64,000 nucleotides of DNA from Melitaea cinxia (GCF_905220565.1 NC_059400.1:10872159-10936158), one strand, 5' to 3'; counted from the stretch's first letter, positions 48,252 through 59,589 are shown. The notes: generated from the letters alone by a model not told the origin. Numbers and translations are program-made.

Positions 48252-48472
48252 AACCGACTTCAAAAAAGGAGGAGATTCTCAATTCAACTGTATTATGTTT
48301 AATGCGTTACCTCATAACTTTGTACTGAGTGGGTCGATTTCGATGATTTTTTTTGGTACCATTTAAATTTGATTGAGATTTGATGAATACTTTTTGATAC
48401 TTTTCTAATAATGCGTATTTACTTGACTATTTTTTCGTCTAACTACGTTGTCTATGTAATTGAATTCGGCTT
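48252..48472 (+). mobile_element. Family C repeat, short copy
   Basis: AACCGACTTCAAAAAAGGAG to TGAATTCGGCTTTTTT, with ACTGAGTGGGTCGATTTCGA and TAATGCGTATTTACTTGACT inside. The inverted ends are visible though the right one has mutations. Confidence 0.7.
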
Positions 48473-49342
48473 TTTTTCAATCACGAGTAAATAAAATTAT
48501 TATATTTTTCACACGTCACGTACTGACAGCTGATATCTGTCAAAGACCTAATTTTACAGTAACGAGACTCGTAATACATAAATATGAGAATTTCGTTAAA
48601 GATTCGAGGAAAACATGTATATTATTCTCGACGAACCTTTATTTCATTAACTTGGAATCCTGAAAGAAAGTAATGAATGTTTGTCATCAATATAACGTAT
48701 ATAACGTATAAAAGACTACATACGGCTAACTTCTTTAATCTCTTCTAACAGTAATTAACTCCTACAACATATATAAAATTTATCTGGTGGCAGCGTAAAT
48801 AAACATGTATTTAAAAAAAAACTTTTAAAATGTTGTGTGAAATATATGTATAAAGTTTACAATTAAGATACCTTTTCAAAGTATATACAACGTGTACAAT
48901 ACATGCATAGTACATAATACATATGTATATTACATGCAAGTTAAATTCGATTTTCAAACGTGAAGTTCAAGACGAGTATGAAAGTGGCATATATTGGTAG
49001 AAGGCGTGTGCATCAAATAGCGTAAAGCCCTCGATATTTCACGTGTGTTATTTGTGACAGGAATATTTACGTCATTGCCTCTACTCGCGAGACAGTTTTA
49101 CACTTGACATATTTCTCACTATCTGTCGCAAAGGCGAAAATGTAAGTATATATTTTATAGTGTTGAAAAATAAAGTAATTGAAAATTAAAAAAAAAATAT
49201 CATTTTTTCTTTAATAATAACATAATTTATTGCAGACGTCAGTCCATATTTTCTGTTAGTTACATTTTTTTTCTTTTATTTAAACCAACTCTAAAGGTCA
49301 AGTTTAAATAAGACTGCAGTATGATAATCTATCGTCTTTATG
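48473..49342. other. AT-rich spacer with a weak first-exon candidate
   Basis: At about 49020-49141 a less AT-rich stretch ends at GCGAAAAT followed by GTAAGTATAT, a strong donor consensus. No protein frame supports it. Confidence 0.25.
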
Positions 49343-49639
49343 ACTGAGGTAAGGTACAGCAGGAAATATCCCGCTCGAAATCTGGAACAGCGCGGCTGGA
49401 AAAAAACCTCGACACACCACACTTGTTGTTTTGTACGCACACGTTACACTTCGCTAAGCCGAGGTACACAGAGGTTACAGATAAATAATACTGCTTTCAA
49501 GCAGTTTTGCGTTCCTGTGGTCAGTAAGGAGAACAGAGCTCCGGCGGGTTAGGGATTGGGGGTAGAGTCGGCAACGCGCTTGTGATGCTTCTGGTCAGGT
49601 GAGCCGTACGCTTGTTGGCGACCTAGATGTAAAAAAAAA
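49343..49639 (+). mobile_element. Family B element, diverged copy with A tail
   Basis: From ACTGAGGTAAGGTACAGCAG to GGCGACCTAGATGT and an A run. It has an extra segment (ACTTGTTGTTTTGTACGCAC region) and lacks the GGTGTTGCAGGTG part. Confidence 0.7.
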
Positions 49640-50629
49640 TTCTTGTAACATTTTTTTTAAAGATAAGATGGCTCAAAAGCATTTTTTTACGTAGGTACTG
49701 TATTTTTTATAATTAGGAAATTTATTTCTGTGACCTATACTTGTGTGCAAATGTGCAAACTGAAAAATTTTTTTTATATGATTCTATGCAATAAATCTTA
49801 AATGTAGATTTTTTGTGTTTTATTTACAAATCTTTGTTTAATTTTTAGTTAAATAAATTGATTCTATGTAATAAATAATTGCTATTTGCTAAGTTTGCTT
49901 GTTTTTAGTAGTAACTCATTATTTTGAATGAAAATTTCAACAAAATTTTATTAGAGCTGTCAAATGACTTTAACCTAAATAGTCACATTATATTCGCCTC
50001 CGACAAAGCGATGTATACGTGATAATTCTTCAGCACTAATTACGTAAACAAACATTGTGACGCTTCACAACGTGAGCTGTTTATCGAATTTCCCGTAGCA
50101 TTGTTTCAGAATAGAACTTTTTAAAATTACGTTGTATAATAATTTCGTATGTACCTTAACAATCATTAAACAGTTTTTGTTTAATTGATTATTTTTGCTA
50201 TATTTAATTTAGAACATAAAGTTATAATACCCAAGGGAAGTACTAAATTATATATCTATTATATCTCATACATATGTATGTATTTAAACACTATTTATTA
50301 TTAATCATAATTTTATACATAAAAATATATATTATTTTATATATGCATACAGTGCTAACTACATCTCTCTGCTATACTTCTATACAAATGTTATAATTAT
50401 TCCCACAATATCAAGTTTTCTAAAATATTATATGTTATTATTATAGATATACTGTATATTTGAGTGTGTGTACATTTATTATGTATACACATGCTTAATA
50501 AATGGAATATTTCTTACATATTAAGATGACTAATAATAATAATAATTTTTTAAGTAATATGAATCTCAATATTTACTATCAAAATGTTCGTGGCTTACGA
50601 ACCAAATGTCTACATTTATATAATAATAC
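49640..50629. other. AT-rich spacer
   Basis: No gene seen; a TAA triplet run lies near 50529-50546. Confidence 0.4.
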
Positions 50630-51404
50630 TAGCTGACCCCGCAAACGTTGTTTGGCCATATATGTTATTAAGCCCCTTGCCCCCCCCCCCCATAACTTAG
50701 GGTATGAAAAATAGGTGTTGTTGTTGAGAATTTTATATATTAGATAATATACAATTGAGTATATTGCATGTGTGTGTCAAATACATGCTAGTGTGTGTAA
50801 TATTTTTTACCCGACTGCCAAGGAAGGGTTATGTTTTTCGCGCGTATCTTGTATGTATGTATGTATGTAATATTCTTTACTACCTCATATTTCCAGAACC
50901 ACTGAACGGATTTACATAATTGAGGTATCGTTAGGTTCGTCTTAGCTGCCCAAGTGTTCTTAGATAGGTGACATTAAAAAAAATCAAACATGGCGGCTGC
51001 GCGAAGCCATTGTATTTAATGAAAAAAAAAATTTTTTTCTCGAATACTACAATATGGGTATCGAATTGAAGGGCACAATACAAGGATTTTAAAAAGGTAT
51101 ATCATGATTATTATTACCGTAATACTAATACAGAAATACAATATTAAAGTTTAAAAAATGTGGACTTTGCTCTTTCCCACGCCTATGCCATGTCAAATTC
51201 GTCTCCTAGGCGACGATCAACTTCGGGGTGTATGTAGGCTTTCTAATAAAATACAATGGTTAAAAAAAACATACAATTAAAATTACAAATAAAAATTAAT
51301 AAATGTCACACCAATTTACAATTACATTAATAAAATCAATAACAAATACATAATACCAAATACAAACAAATAATTTTAATAATAATTTCATTATATTAAA
51401 ACTA

Positions 51405-51584
51405 ATAGTTGTTGACTTAAGCAGTCACCTATTTGCTAAAGGTCAGGCTTACGTTGCTTTGAGCAGAGTGAGATCTTTCTCCGGGCTTGCTATCAGTTCT
51501 CTTGACCCTAAAAAATTACTTAATCAACCACATGATGTAAACTGTTTTAATGAATTGAACCGATTACGTAATTTGTCTGACTAA
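51405..51584 (+). pseudogene. C-terminal fragment of a Pif1/Helitron-type helicase
   Basis: Sixty codons read IVVDLSSHLFAKGQAYVALS then RVRSFSGLAISSLDPKKLL and a basic NELNRLRNLSD end before TAA at 51582-51584. KGQAYVALSRVRSFSGL is the well-known last motif of Pif1-family helicases, found at the end of Helitron RepHel proteins. Nothing upstream continues it. The stop lies only 9 bp from the left arm of a 228-bp-arm palindrome; beyond it the same frame continues with a coding-like, charged stretch (KQKTRLREE, one stop, LIENQLKKLEQDKNAICTQS). Compared with the 10281-10834 remnant, it is a different lineage and less decayed. Confidence 0.75.
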
Positions 51585-51593
51585 AAAGACATA

Positions 51594-52085
51594 AATAAAA
51601 TAATAATTAAAAATAAACAAAAAACCCGCCTGCGTGAAGAATAACTAATAGAAAATCAACTGAAAAAGCTGGAACAAGATAAAAATGCAATATGCACACA
51701 AAGTCAGCGAAATATATAGAAACAATATCAAACATTTTGTGCTGTACATTTAAAATATATTAATACGGTAGTCCTTCGAAACATTATGCAACGTCGTAGA
51801 TAATATGCAGTCGGAGGCATGAAATTGAAGGATAAGTCAAATCATTCTCTCTGTGTGCATGTCTCCGACTGCATGTTATCTACGACGTTGCATAATGTTT
51901 CGAAGGACTACCGTATTAATATATTTTAAATGTACAGCACAAAATGTTTGATATTGTTTCTATATATTTCGCTGACTTTGTGTGCATATTGCATTTTTAT
52001 CTTGTTCCAGCTTTTTCAGTTGATTTTCTATTAGTTATTCTTCACGCAGGCGGGTTTTTTGTTTATTTTTAATTATTATTTTATT
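51594..52085. repeat. Giant near-perfect palindrome: two 228-bp arms, 36-bp spacer
   Basis: The left arm 51594-51821 and right arm 51858-52085 are reverse complements over 228 bp, with two mismatches near the centre (TAATATGCAG against the complement of CTGCATGTTA, and GGAGGCATG against the complement of CATGTCTCC) and no length difference. The spacer is 51822-51857. Landmarks: AAAACCCGCCTGCGTGAAGA in the left arm and TCTTCACGCAGGCGGGTTTT in the right. Each arm read outward to inward holds a coding-like stretch. The right outer edge coincides with the point where family H resumes. Confidence 0.93.
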
Positions 52086-52476
52086 AATATTGATTTTATG
52101 TATTTTTTATCCATAATTAAAAAAATATATAAGCATTCTTCCTCTTCCATATAAACTATAAGTGTGCGGAATTTCATACTACTCCGTCCACGCAATTTTG
52201 GTAAAAAGGGGTACCCAAGAAAAGTTTAAGACATTAATTGTGTAATTTTTAATACAAGTATAAGTAAGACGCAATGTCCCCGAAATTCTCAGTAGGTACA
52301 TATAATTAATGCATTTTTTTTTAATGTTTAAATCTTAAGTTAATTAAATGTAATGTTTACTCTGATTTAGTTCTATTTTTCGTAATTACAAACGATTTTT
52401 TATAAAAGTGAAATTATGTAATGTTAATCTATATAAAAAATATTTTGCAGTAATGTAATTTTAAATTTATATTTGT

Positions 52477-52770
52477 ACCGAGCTGTGCACTGTGAATTAA
52501 AAAAAAAATTCAGTTCGCAGTGTTACAAAATAAATAAATTTCTAAAATAAAAGTAGTCTAAGTTACTCCTTATTACGTCAGCTATCTACCAGTGAAAGTC
52601 CTGTCAAAATCGGTCCAGCCGTTTCAGAGGTTAGCCGTAACAAATAGACAGACAGACAGACAGATAAAAATTATAAAAAAGTGTTATTTTGGTGTATGTA
52701 TTTAATAAAAAGTGGGTATTCTAATATTACAAGCATACAATCCAATTTTATTTATTTGTATATCACTACA
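52477..52770 (+). mobile_element. Family D repeat
   Basis: TACCGAGCTGTGCACTGTGA (head decayed), ACGTCAGCTATCTACCAGTG, TCAAAATCGGTCCAGCCGTT, an AGACAGACAGACAGACAGA run and ATTTTATTTATTTGTATA. Confidence 0.7.
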
Positions 52771-52980
52771 TAGTATAAAACAAAGTCGCTTTCTCTGTTC
52801 CTATGTATGCTTAAAATATTTAAAACTACACAACGGATTTTGATGCGGTTTTTTTTTAATAGATAGAGTGATTGAAGAGGAAGGTTTATGTGTATAATAC
52901 ATGCATAATATAGTAGAGGCAGTAGAGGAATACTGGTAGTTTTTGCAACCGTGTGAAGCCGGGGCAGGTCGCTAGTAGAT
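52755..52980 (+). repeat. Short interspersed repeat (ACAACGGATTTTGATGCGG type)
   Basis: AGTATAAAACAAAGTCGCTT, CTACACAACGGATTTTGATG, TAATAGATAGAGTGATTGAA and an end GTGTGAAGCCGGGGCAGGTC then GCTAGTAGA. I recognise this as a widespread insect repeat; only one copy is present here. Confidence 0.55.
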
Positions 52981-55510
52981 TTATAATAGACGAAAATTTA
53001 TAAGATAAAAGATATTTTTATTAAGAACATAAAATATGTTTAAGCGTTCGTAACATACTTATAAAGAAAAAGATATTGCGGCTATTTTACGAGTATGTAA
53101 CAAATTTTTAACGTTATACAAGAACGCTTCTCTAAAATCAGCGTAAAAGCATTATTAAAATTTATTTTACAGACGAAAAATTCTTCCGTTGTAGTGGCGA
53201 GGTTTCCTAAAGAAGTATGGACTTCTTTTGAAACGCGAAGGATACTTTTTTCTACATTCTTTTAATAAAGTTCTAAAAGTAATCTACTTGTACTTTACTT
53301 GTAGAATTGTTTGTTCATTTGTTTTCAACCTAACTGCTGAAACTGATTTTACCAGTTACATGATAGTGTGGCGTGGACTTGGTGGTGTAACTATATATAC
53401 CTACTTAGAAAACTTGAAGTCAACTGCAGGATTTAACATTGATGCGTTATACTTTAAAAGAAAAATTAATTTCAAACTTGGCAGTGTAAGAAAATATCTT
53501 TAAATACTACTGCACTACTTACTTCTTTAAATATACAGCGCTGATGTAATCTAACGCAATCATTTCAAATCATTTTCCTTCATAAAAATTCTTTAGCACA
53601 GGAAACTAGGTTATACATTTTCTATACAAGCTGGCTAGTTACTTAAATATTTTAACTTGTATATTACATTATTATCCGTATTAATCGGATTTCTTTGTCC
53701 GTAGTGGTACGTTTAAAAATAATTAGAAGTCAATACAATGTGTGTTACCGTAAAAGTTAGATAGCTCCATGTACACATTTACATTTAGTTAACTAGTATT
53801 ACAATTATTTTTCGTAGCTAAAAATTTACAATGTCATTTAACAAATTATAAAAATAGAAATACTCTTCAAGATACTAATTACAAAAACGAGAGTAACTCA
53901 ACTCGTCGGGAATAGGTCATGGTTTCTGTAATAAGAATCCTCTAAATTATCTCAAAATTGTAGCCTTGCAAGAATTAATTTTCAGAGTCTAATACAAAAG
54001 CTTCTGAACGAACAAATGGCTTTTGCTGTCTGATGTCTTAAAAATACCAACATTCTTTATCGAAATATATGATACCTCAGAATCAGGTTTTCGCTTAGTA
54101 AAATGTACATAAAAACTGAAACTCAATATAGAGATATTGATCCCTGTCTTTTCGTTGAAATTAAATTCAAACTATCGTATTACAACACCTTACAAAACAG
54201 GTATACGAATATTTTCACACAATGAATAAAATACCTTGAAGTTCAAATTCCTTTGCACTTATATATTCAATTTTTATTACTGTACTACCCAATCTGCGGC
54301 ATGTAATATGTACGTGTAGTGCTAGCACTAATGATTACTGATCCATTTTTAATCAATTTTATTATTGAGCTGCACCGTGTTTATTTATATATGATTACTT
54401 TAATTAAAACAATAAAAAACCAGTAACATTAATTAAAGACAAATTTTTTACACTTCGCGCTAACAGAACGTTAGTTTAAGTGTATTATCTATGAACAGAA
54501 CTACCGACAAACAGATAGTGTAGCCCGCCATTCACATGCATACAGATCACGTTCAGGGTATATCTCTCCTAGGGTCCAGGAGAGTGTTAAGCGTGGCAAA
54601 TGCGTGCAATGGGCTACTAAGGACGCGCAACCGTGCGTGCTGAAGACACTACAAATAGTTTTTGTTTTCTGCACGCTCGTAGAAGATGCATTTGGCAAAG
54701 ATAACCTACACAGCTATCGCTGAAATCGAGAGCATCAAACCCGCCATAGAATATACGGCATGCTAATAGATATTTGCATGTATTTTCATCTCACTTCCGG
54801 TGAATTAAAGTTCTGGCCCTTAAAACAAATCTAGTGGGATATTGAATGGATAATATCTATAAATATGCTTACAGAGGTACCTTAATAATACCTTTTGAAC
54901 CCTTTTCAACAGGAGGAAATAAGTACTGTCGTGTGGATTCCAAACACATACACTGGTTTCGAACTTTGTTCGAACCAATACAGTTTAGATAAAGCAAATA
55001 TATTGGCCAAGCGAAAGTCTCTTGGACTCCTTAGGACAAATTTAAGGCACTTATGGGATTCTGAAACTAAGGTTGGTAATAAGGCTTAAAGTAAAGTTAT
55101 ATATGGTCGTTGAATACAAGATTTGTTGACCCTGTAATCACTTGGTTCCTAATTTTATAACCATACTTGATAGGTTGCCATATTCGACGAAAAGTCATCA
55201 CGTAGCATTTATCAATATAAAATTGTTTCTTTAAAGCACTAGTTACGGAACCACGATCCCACGAATATGCTGACGTACCAAACAGATGGAATGTTCCCAG
55301 GCGATCGCCTCACCTGTTTCCCATATTGGCCGAGTTCTCCGTATTAGCCTTTCAATGCCCCATTGTTCTAATTTTTAACTTTATTAATTGTATAATTATT
55401 TCAATCACTCTTTATTCCCACTTCCGCTCTTCCTACCACATTTAACATATCGCTTTCTGTTAAGGAGATAGTTTCCAATTAGTCGTAACAATCTCGGCGC
55501 AAATCCGTTA
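52981..55510. other. AT-rich tract with two weak exon candidates
   Basis: At 53173-53262 an acceptor-like TTTATTTTACAG precedes 29 open codons ending at TAA. At 54912-55073 an acceptor-like CTTTTCAACAG precedes an open frame (EEISTVVWIPNTYTGFELC and onward) ending near a GTTGGTAA donor-like site. Neither matches a family I know. A patch at 54510-54720 is GC-richer without a supported frame. Confidence 0.25.
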
Positions 55511-55570
55511 CCAAAAATTCGCGAGTAGCATGTCATTATTGACACTATCAAATGTCTTCCGAAAGTCATA
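55511..55570 (-). pseudogene. LINE reverse-transcriptase fragment (motif A region)
   Basis: On the minus strand 20 codons read YDFRKTFDSVNNDMLLANFW before a stop. DFRKAFDSV-H--L is the catalytic motif A region of non-LTR reverse transcriptases, with the first Asp being catalytic. Downstream the frame is broken by stops. Too short to assign a clade. Confidence 0.55.
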
Positions 55571-56562
55571 GTATAGAATTTAAGCGTAATATTTTATTAA
55601 CATTTTTAGAGGCGACATTTTTTTAATACAAACAGAAAGATACAAAAATTCTAAAATTAGTTTGTATTACTTGAGTATCTTAAAAAAATAACAAGATTAT
55701 ATTGAACAGAAATATAAAATTTAAATAAAAAATCAGGAAGCTTAAAAACATCATAAGATTAAAAAAAATATATATGTTTACTAATTTTATTAAATATAAG
55801 GTGTAAATGTGGATAAAAGAAAACAAAAAAAAATGTTTTCGATAAGAAGAATTAAAAGCTATTAGAATATAAGTCACAGAATTAAACGCTAATCACACTT
55901 ATTATCCACCTATTTGCAATGAAATAGCGTGGTGGTAAAATGAAATGCGACCCTAATGGAAAAAAAATATCCTTAAAGATTGTTATTTTTACTTCTTGTA
56001 CTAATTCTTAATTCTATGAAACTTCTTGTAAAACCCTTTTATTACAGAGAGATAAAGTTTGTAAGGGTTAATGAAGGAGGTAATTTTCGAAATTATTCCT
56101 CTGATCCTTATAGCATTGTTTGGATGGAACGGGTTTTATTTTATATTATTTATATTTTAATTATCATATTTATCCTGTTGAAATTTAAAAGCTTCATGAA
56201 AAGACTTTTGTATTGAAAGTCGTTGAAGAAAAACTAACATTGAATTTTACGCTTGTCACATCGATCAATTGTCACGGCGATGAATGATGAGTTTTCTAAA
56301 CGTTTTAATCATTTTTTTTGTATTTAATAATCTATAATACAAAATAAAGTACCGTACCTACCTATATCCATAAATGATCCCAAACCTTTCTATTTCGATC
56401 ATATTCTTTATTCTCATAAGGCTGAAATACCTAATTTAAGGACAAAAATATTTAGATGTTGCAGCCCGTATCCAATGCAGTTAACTAAATCATGAAATGA
56501 CGGCCCAGTGACCCAGAAATTGTGACTGAAGATATAAAATCTTCTCTTGTAAATGTTTGATT
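55571..56562. other. AT-rich spacer
   Basis: Frames at 55680-55877 and 55980-56216 are hydrophobic and AT-driven; no gene supported. Confidence 0.4.
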
Positions 56563-56970
56563 ATTGAGGTCAGGCACAGCAGGATATATCCTGCTCAAAT
56601 CTGGAGCAGCCCTTCTGAGTAAATACCTCAACCTTACAGAAGATCAAAGCTAAATAATACTGCTCTCAAATAGTGTTGTGTTCCTGTGGTGAGTAAGGTA
56701 GCTAGAGTTCCTGTGGTTCAGCCTGTAATAACCCACTACTAACTGGGCATAGGCCTATTTTCCCATGTAGGAGAAGGATCAGAGCTTAATCCACCACGCT
56801 GCTCCAATGCGGATTGGCGGATATATTCCCAACCATGAGTAACGATCGCTATCAGAACTCCAGGTGAAGGGTCTCTCTACTTCTGGTGTTGCAAGTTTCC
56901 ATAGACTACGGTAGCCCCTTACTATCGGGTAGGCTATACGCTTGTTTGATGACCTAGTAGTATAAAAAAA
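56563..56970 (+). mobile_element. Family B element split by a family A SINE
   Basis: Left half 56563-56716 (ATTGAGGTCAGGCACAGCAG to CTAGAGTTCCTGTGG) and right half 56856-56970 (AACTCCAGGTGAAGGGT to GACCTAGTAGTAT and an A run) are together one family B copy. Confidence 0.75.
56717..56855 (-). mobile_element. SINE family A, 5'-truncated, nested in family B
   Basis: Plus-strand TTCAGCCTGTAATAACCCAC to ACGATCGCTATCAG is the complement of the family A 3' half. Being inside the family B copy, it arrived later. Confidence 0.75.
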
Positions 56971-57462
56971 ACAACATTTTAATGTTTTTATCAAAATATT
57001 GTCAACCTTGAACACATTTCTAATTTAAAAAATATCAAGTTCGCAAACCAAAAATCGCTGTGTGCACGGTCGAGGGCGACTGTGGAAGAGAGGTTAAAGT
57101 CGTTGGCCGCAAGTAGGTACTCTAAATTAATTTCAGTACGTTTAACCGTAAATCATATATATAAAAAATTAGGTTGGGCCTGAGGTTGTAGGAACCGAGC
57201 TTAAGTGGTAGGTGCTTAAAAAATAATTATTGTCAACGCCATCTATCCAGAATGGTAACAAACGAATTGAGAATTTTATAAAATTAACTGTAACAGCAAA
57301 CTCGACTATAGCTTGCAGTGACCAGTGACATCTAGCGTTGGAAAATCATACCAACATATGAACTCTCATCACAATTGAAACACACCAAAGCACGTACATT
57401 ATGCATGTTAGTAATAGTTCATTTTACTCTTCCTAGATCTCATTGAATATATCTCTATTTAA
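56971..57462. other. Spacer left of the piggyBac element
   Basis: No gene seen. A slightly GC-richer patch at 57060-57110 is unidentified. The tract ends in the TTAA target site (57459-57462). Confidence 0.4.
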
Positions 57463-57475
57463 CACATATAATGCC
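57463..57475 (+). repeat. piggyBac left terminal inverted repeat
   Basis: CACATATAATGCC, exact complement of the right end, directly after TTAA. Confidence 0.95.
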
Positions 57476-57617
57476 GTACTAACAAATGAACTAACTGTAT
57501 TTTTTTTTTGTAAAATACGGTCATGGAATGTGAGGAATGTCTTAATTCACTATTTTCGTTACATTTTACATAATGTAATAGTGAAATAAATAAATAAATA
57601 ATGGTGGCTGCCATATA

Positions 57618-57681
57618 TGGCTGACGCGGCGCCACTGTAATAAAATTCTCAATGGGGCCGCGTCAGCCATTTTGTCAGCCA
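57618..57681. promoter_or_regulatory. Left subterminal octamer cluster in the GC-rich leader
   Basis: TGGCTGAC at 57618-57625 and its complement GTCAGCCA at 57662-57669 and 57674-57681. This lies just upstream of the transposase, so the same sites could serve transposase binding and the promoter region. The role is inference; the motifs are seen. Confidence 0.6.
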
Positions 57682-57870
57682 TATGATTTCAAAAGCGCGC
57701 GAAACAAACGCGTCGCTCGCCGCCGCCGGCGCCATTTTGATTGTTTAGCAGCCTGTGTTTGCCCCCCGCGCGTCATTTGTCGCTGTGCATCGAAGGAGAC
57801 TGCAGTAAATAGTTGTTCAGTTAGTGATTTAGCAAGTTATTAGTTACTGATTTGTGATTTTCAACAAAAA

Positions 57871-59589
57871 ATGGAAGATTTTTATGATGATTTGGACTAC
57901 GAACTATCGCAATTAGATTTAACAGTGTATAATCAAGAATGTAACACATTATCAAATAGTGATGCTACACAAGTATTTGACGTTGATCTCGATGATACAG
58001 TATCAATCGCACGGACCAAAAATCATCATCGACGCCAGATTTTATCCGACAGTGAAGATGATCAGATTCCCGTGTTACCAACCTCACGAAATACTGAAGT
58101 ATGGTTCAATCCGTTGGGTAAGCAACCAAGTATTATTCCATATACTGAATGTCCTGGGCTTAAGCCATTTTCATTGCGATCCAGCATGAGTTCAGCTAAA
58201 CCAGCAGAATTTTATTCATTGCTAGTACCTGACAGTATATTCGAGTACATAGCCGAAGAAACAAATCGCTTTGCTTTACAAACCTTGAACAAAAGTGCAA
58301 CAAAATCATACCGAATGCAGAAATGGATGCCAACAAATTGCCATGAAATTAAACGGTTCTTTGGCATTTTAATTTGGATGGGGATAGTGAAACTACCTCA
58401 ACTATCTTTGTACTGGAGCACTAACAAATGTTTTGAACAGAAATTTGTCAAGTCCATTATGAGCCGAAATCGATTTGAACTCATTTTGAGGATGTTGCAC
58501 TTTGCCAATAATGAAATAAATCACAATAAGGAGGACCGATTGTTTAAAGTTAGACACTTATTAGATATGCTAAATGCTAATTTTAAATGTCATTATACAC
58601 CTAATCAAGAAATGTGTGTTGACGAAAGTCTAATCCCATTTCGTGGCCGTGTTATTTTTAGGCAATACAATAAAAATAAGCGACACAAATATGGGATAAA
58701 ACTTTTTAAGCTGTGCTCAAACCCAGGATACACTGTAAAAGTGCAAGTTTATGCTGGCAAAAATTATGAAAATGTCAATACTACTCCGACTAATGTTGTC
58801 CTTGCCTTGTGTGACGATTATCTAAATAAAGGACATACGGTTTGCACAGATAATTGGTATACCAGTTTGGATCTGGCACGAAAACTACTAGCGGGACAAA
58901 CTCATCTCATAGGCACACTTAGAAAAAACAGACGAGGTTTACCTCAAACAGTTGTCCAAACAAAACTGAAGACAGGAGAATTCTCAGCTCAAGAAAATGA
59001 CGACGGAATAACAATTATGAAATGGAAAGACAAGCGGGATGTACTGCTGCTGTCTACTAAGCACTCCGTAAGTTTCAGAAGAATAACTAAAAAAGGAAAA
59101 GAAAAAATTAAACCGAAGATTGTGGTAGATTATAATCATGCAAAATCAGCGGTTGATCTGTCAGACCAAATGTCCTCTTACACAACCCCTCTTCGGAAGA
59201 CAACGAAATGGCCCAAAAGATTGGCGATGGAGTTATTATTGAATACAGCGATTGTAAATTCATATATTTTATATAAATTAACAACCAAGAAGAAGCTCTC
59301 TGTCGTCCAGTTTAGAACCGCGTTGGTTGACTACCTCGTGCATACAGGAGTCCCGGAAACTAGTGCCTCCTCTAGACCTAGGCGAGTAAAGCATGAATTG
59401 AAGAAAAGGCAAGGATTGGCCTCTGCCTGTCGTAAATATTGTGTTAGGTGTTATAAAGAAAACTGTGCCCAATTTGGAAGAGTTCATGCTCGAAATAAAA
59501 CCAAAAGAGTGGTAACATACTGCGAAGACTGCCCGAATGAGCCACACTATTGTATCAGCTGTTTCAATATAAACCATAGATATGTTTGA
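57871..59589 (+). CDS. piggyBac-family transposase, intact
   Basis: The 572-residue protein cuts and pastes the element at TTAA sites. The N-terminus (1-75) is acidic and disordered, typical of the family. The DDE/DDD_Tnp_1_7 core shows the three catalytic Asp: D251 in MCVDESLIPFRGR, D327 in VCTDNWYTSLDLARKL and D429 in KSAVDLSDQM; D432 is the conserved companion Asp. HKYGIKLFKLC (272-282) is a core signature. The C-terminus has the cysteine-rich zinc-binding domain (C520, C524, C527, C532, H539, C551, C554, C561, C564, H569) that binds element ends. Length is close to the 594 residues of the Trichoplusia ni enzyme. The start ATG has A at -3 and G at +4; AATAAA follows at 59662-59667. No frameshift or stop. 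Whether it is active cannot be read from sequence. Confidence 0.96.
   Translation: MEDFYDDLDYELSQLDLTVYNQECNTLSNSDATQVFDVDLDDTVSIARTKNHHRRQILSDSEDDQIPVLPTSRNTEVWFNPLGKQPSIIPYTECPGLKPFSLRSSMSSAKPAEFYSLLVPDSIFEYIAEETNRFALQTLNKSATKSYRMQKWMPTNCHEIKRFFGILIWMGIVKLPQLSLYWSTNKCFEQKFVKSIMSRNRFELILRMLHFANNEINHNKEDRLFKVRHLLDMLNANFKCHYTPNQEMCVDESLIPFRGRVIFRQYNKNKRHKYGIKLFKLCSNPGYTVKVQVYAGKNYENVNTTPTNVVLALCDDYLNKGHTVCTDNWYTSLDLARKLLAGQTHLIGTLRKNRRGLPQTVVQTKLKTGEFSAQENDDGITIMKWKDKRDVLLLSTKHSVSFRRITKKGKEKIKPKIVVDYNHAKSAVDLSDQMSSYTTPLRKTTKWPKRLAMELLLNTAIVNSYILYKLTTKKKLSVVQFRTALVDYLVHTGVPETSASSRPRRVKHELKKRQGLASACRKYCVRCYKENCAQFGRVHARNKTKRVVTYCEDCPNEPHYCISCFNINHRYV

Larger units (their letters stand above)
50630..52230 (+). 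repeat. Family H repeat region interrupted by a nested insertion
   Basis: It opens ACTAGCTGACCCCGCAAACG. The family H landmarks TGTGTGTCAAATACATGCTA and GTGTGTGTAATATTTTTTAC stop near 50809, and the family resumes at about 52086 with TTATGTATTTTTTATCC, CCATATAAACTATAAGTGTG and AATTTCATACTACTCCGTCC. The DNA between (CCCGACTGCCAAGGAAGGGT repeat, a GTATGTATGTATGTATGTAA run, helicase fragment and giant palindrome) is absent from the copy at 37840. Confidence 0.6.

Noticed and set aside
57652..57843. 63-codon upstream gene in the piggyBac leader
   Set aside because: An arginine- and cysteine-rich frame in GC-rich 5' leader DNA that overlaps the subterminal octamers; no recognisable protein features. 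More likely untranslated leader.
59278..59577. 99-codon minus-strand frame
   Set aside because: It lies wholly inside the transposase gene on the opposite strand; a shadow frame.
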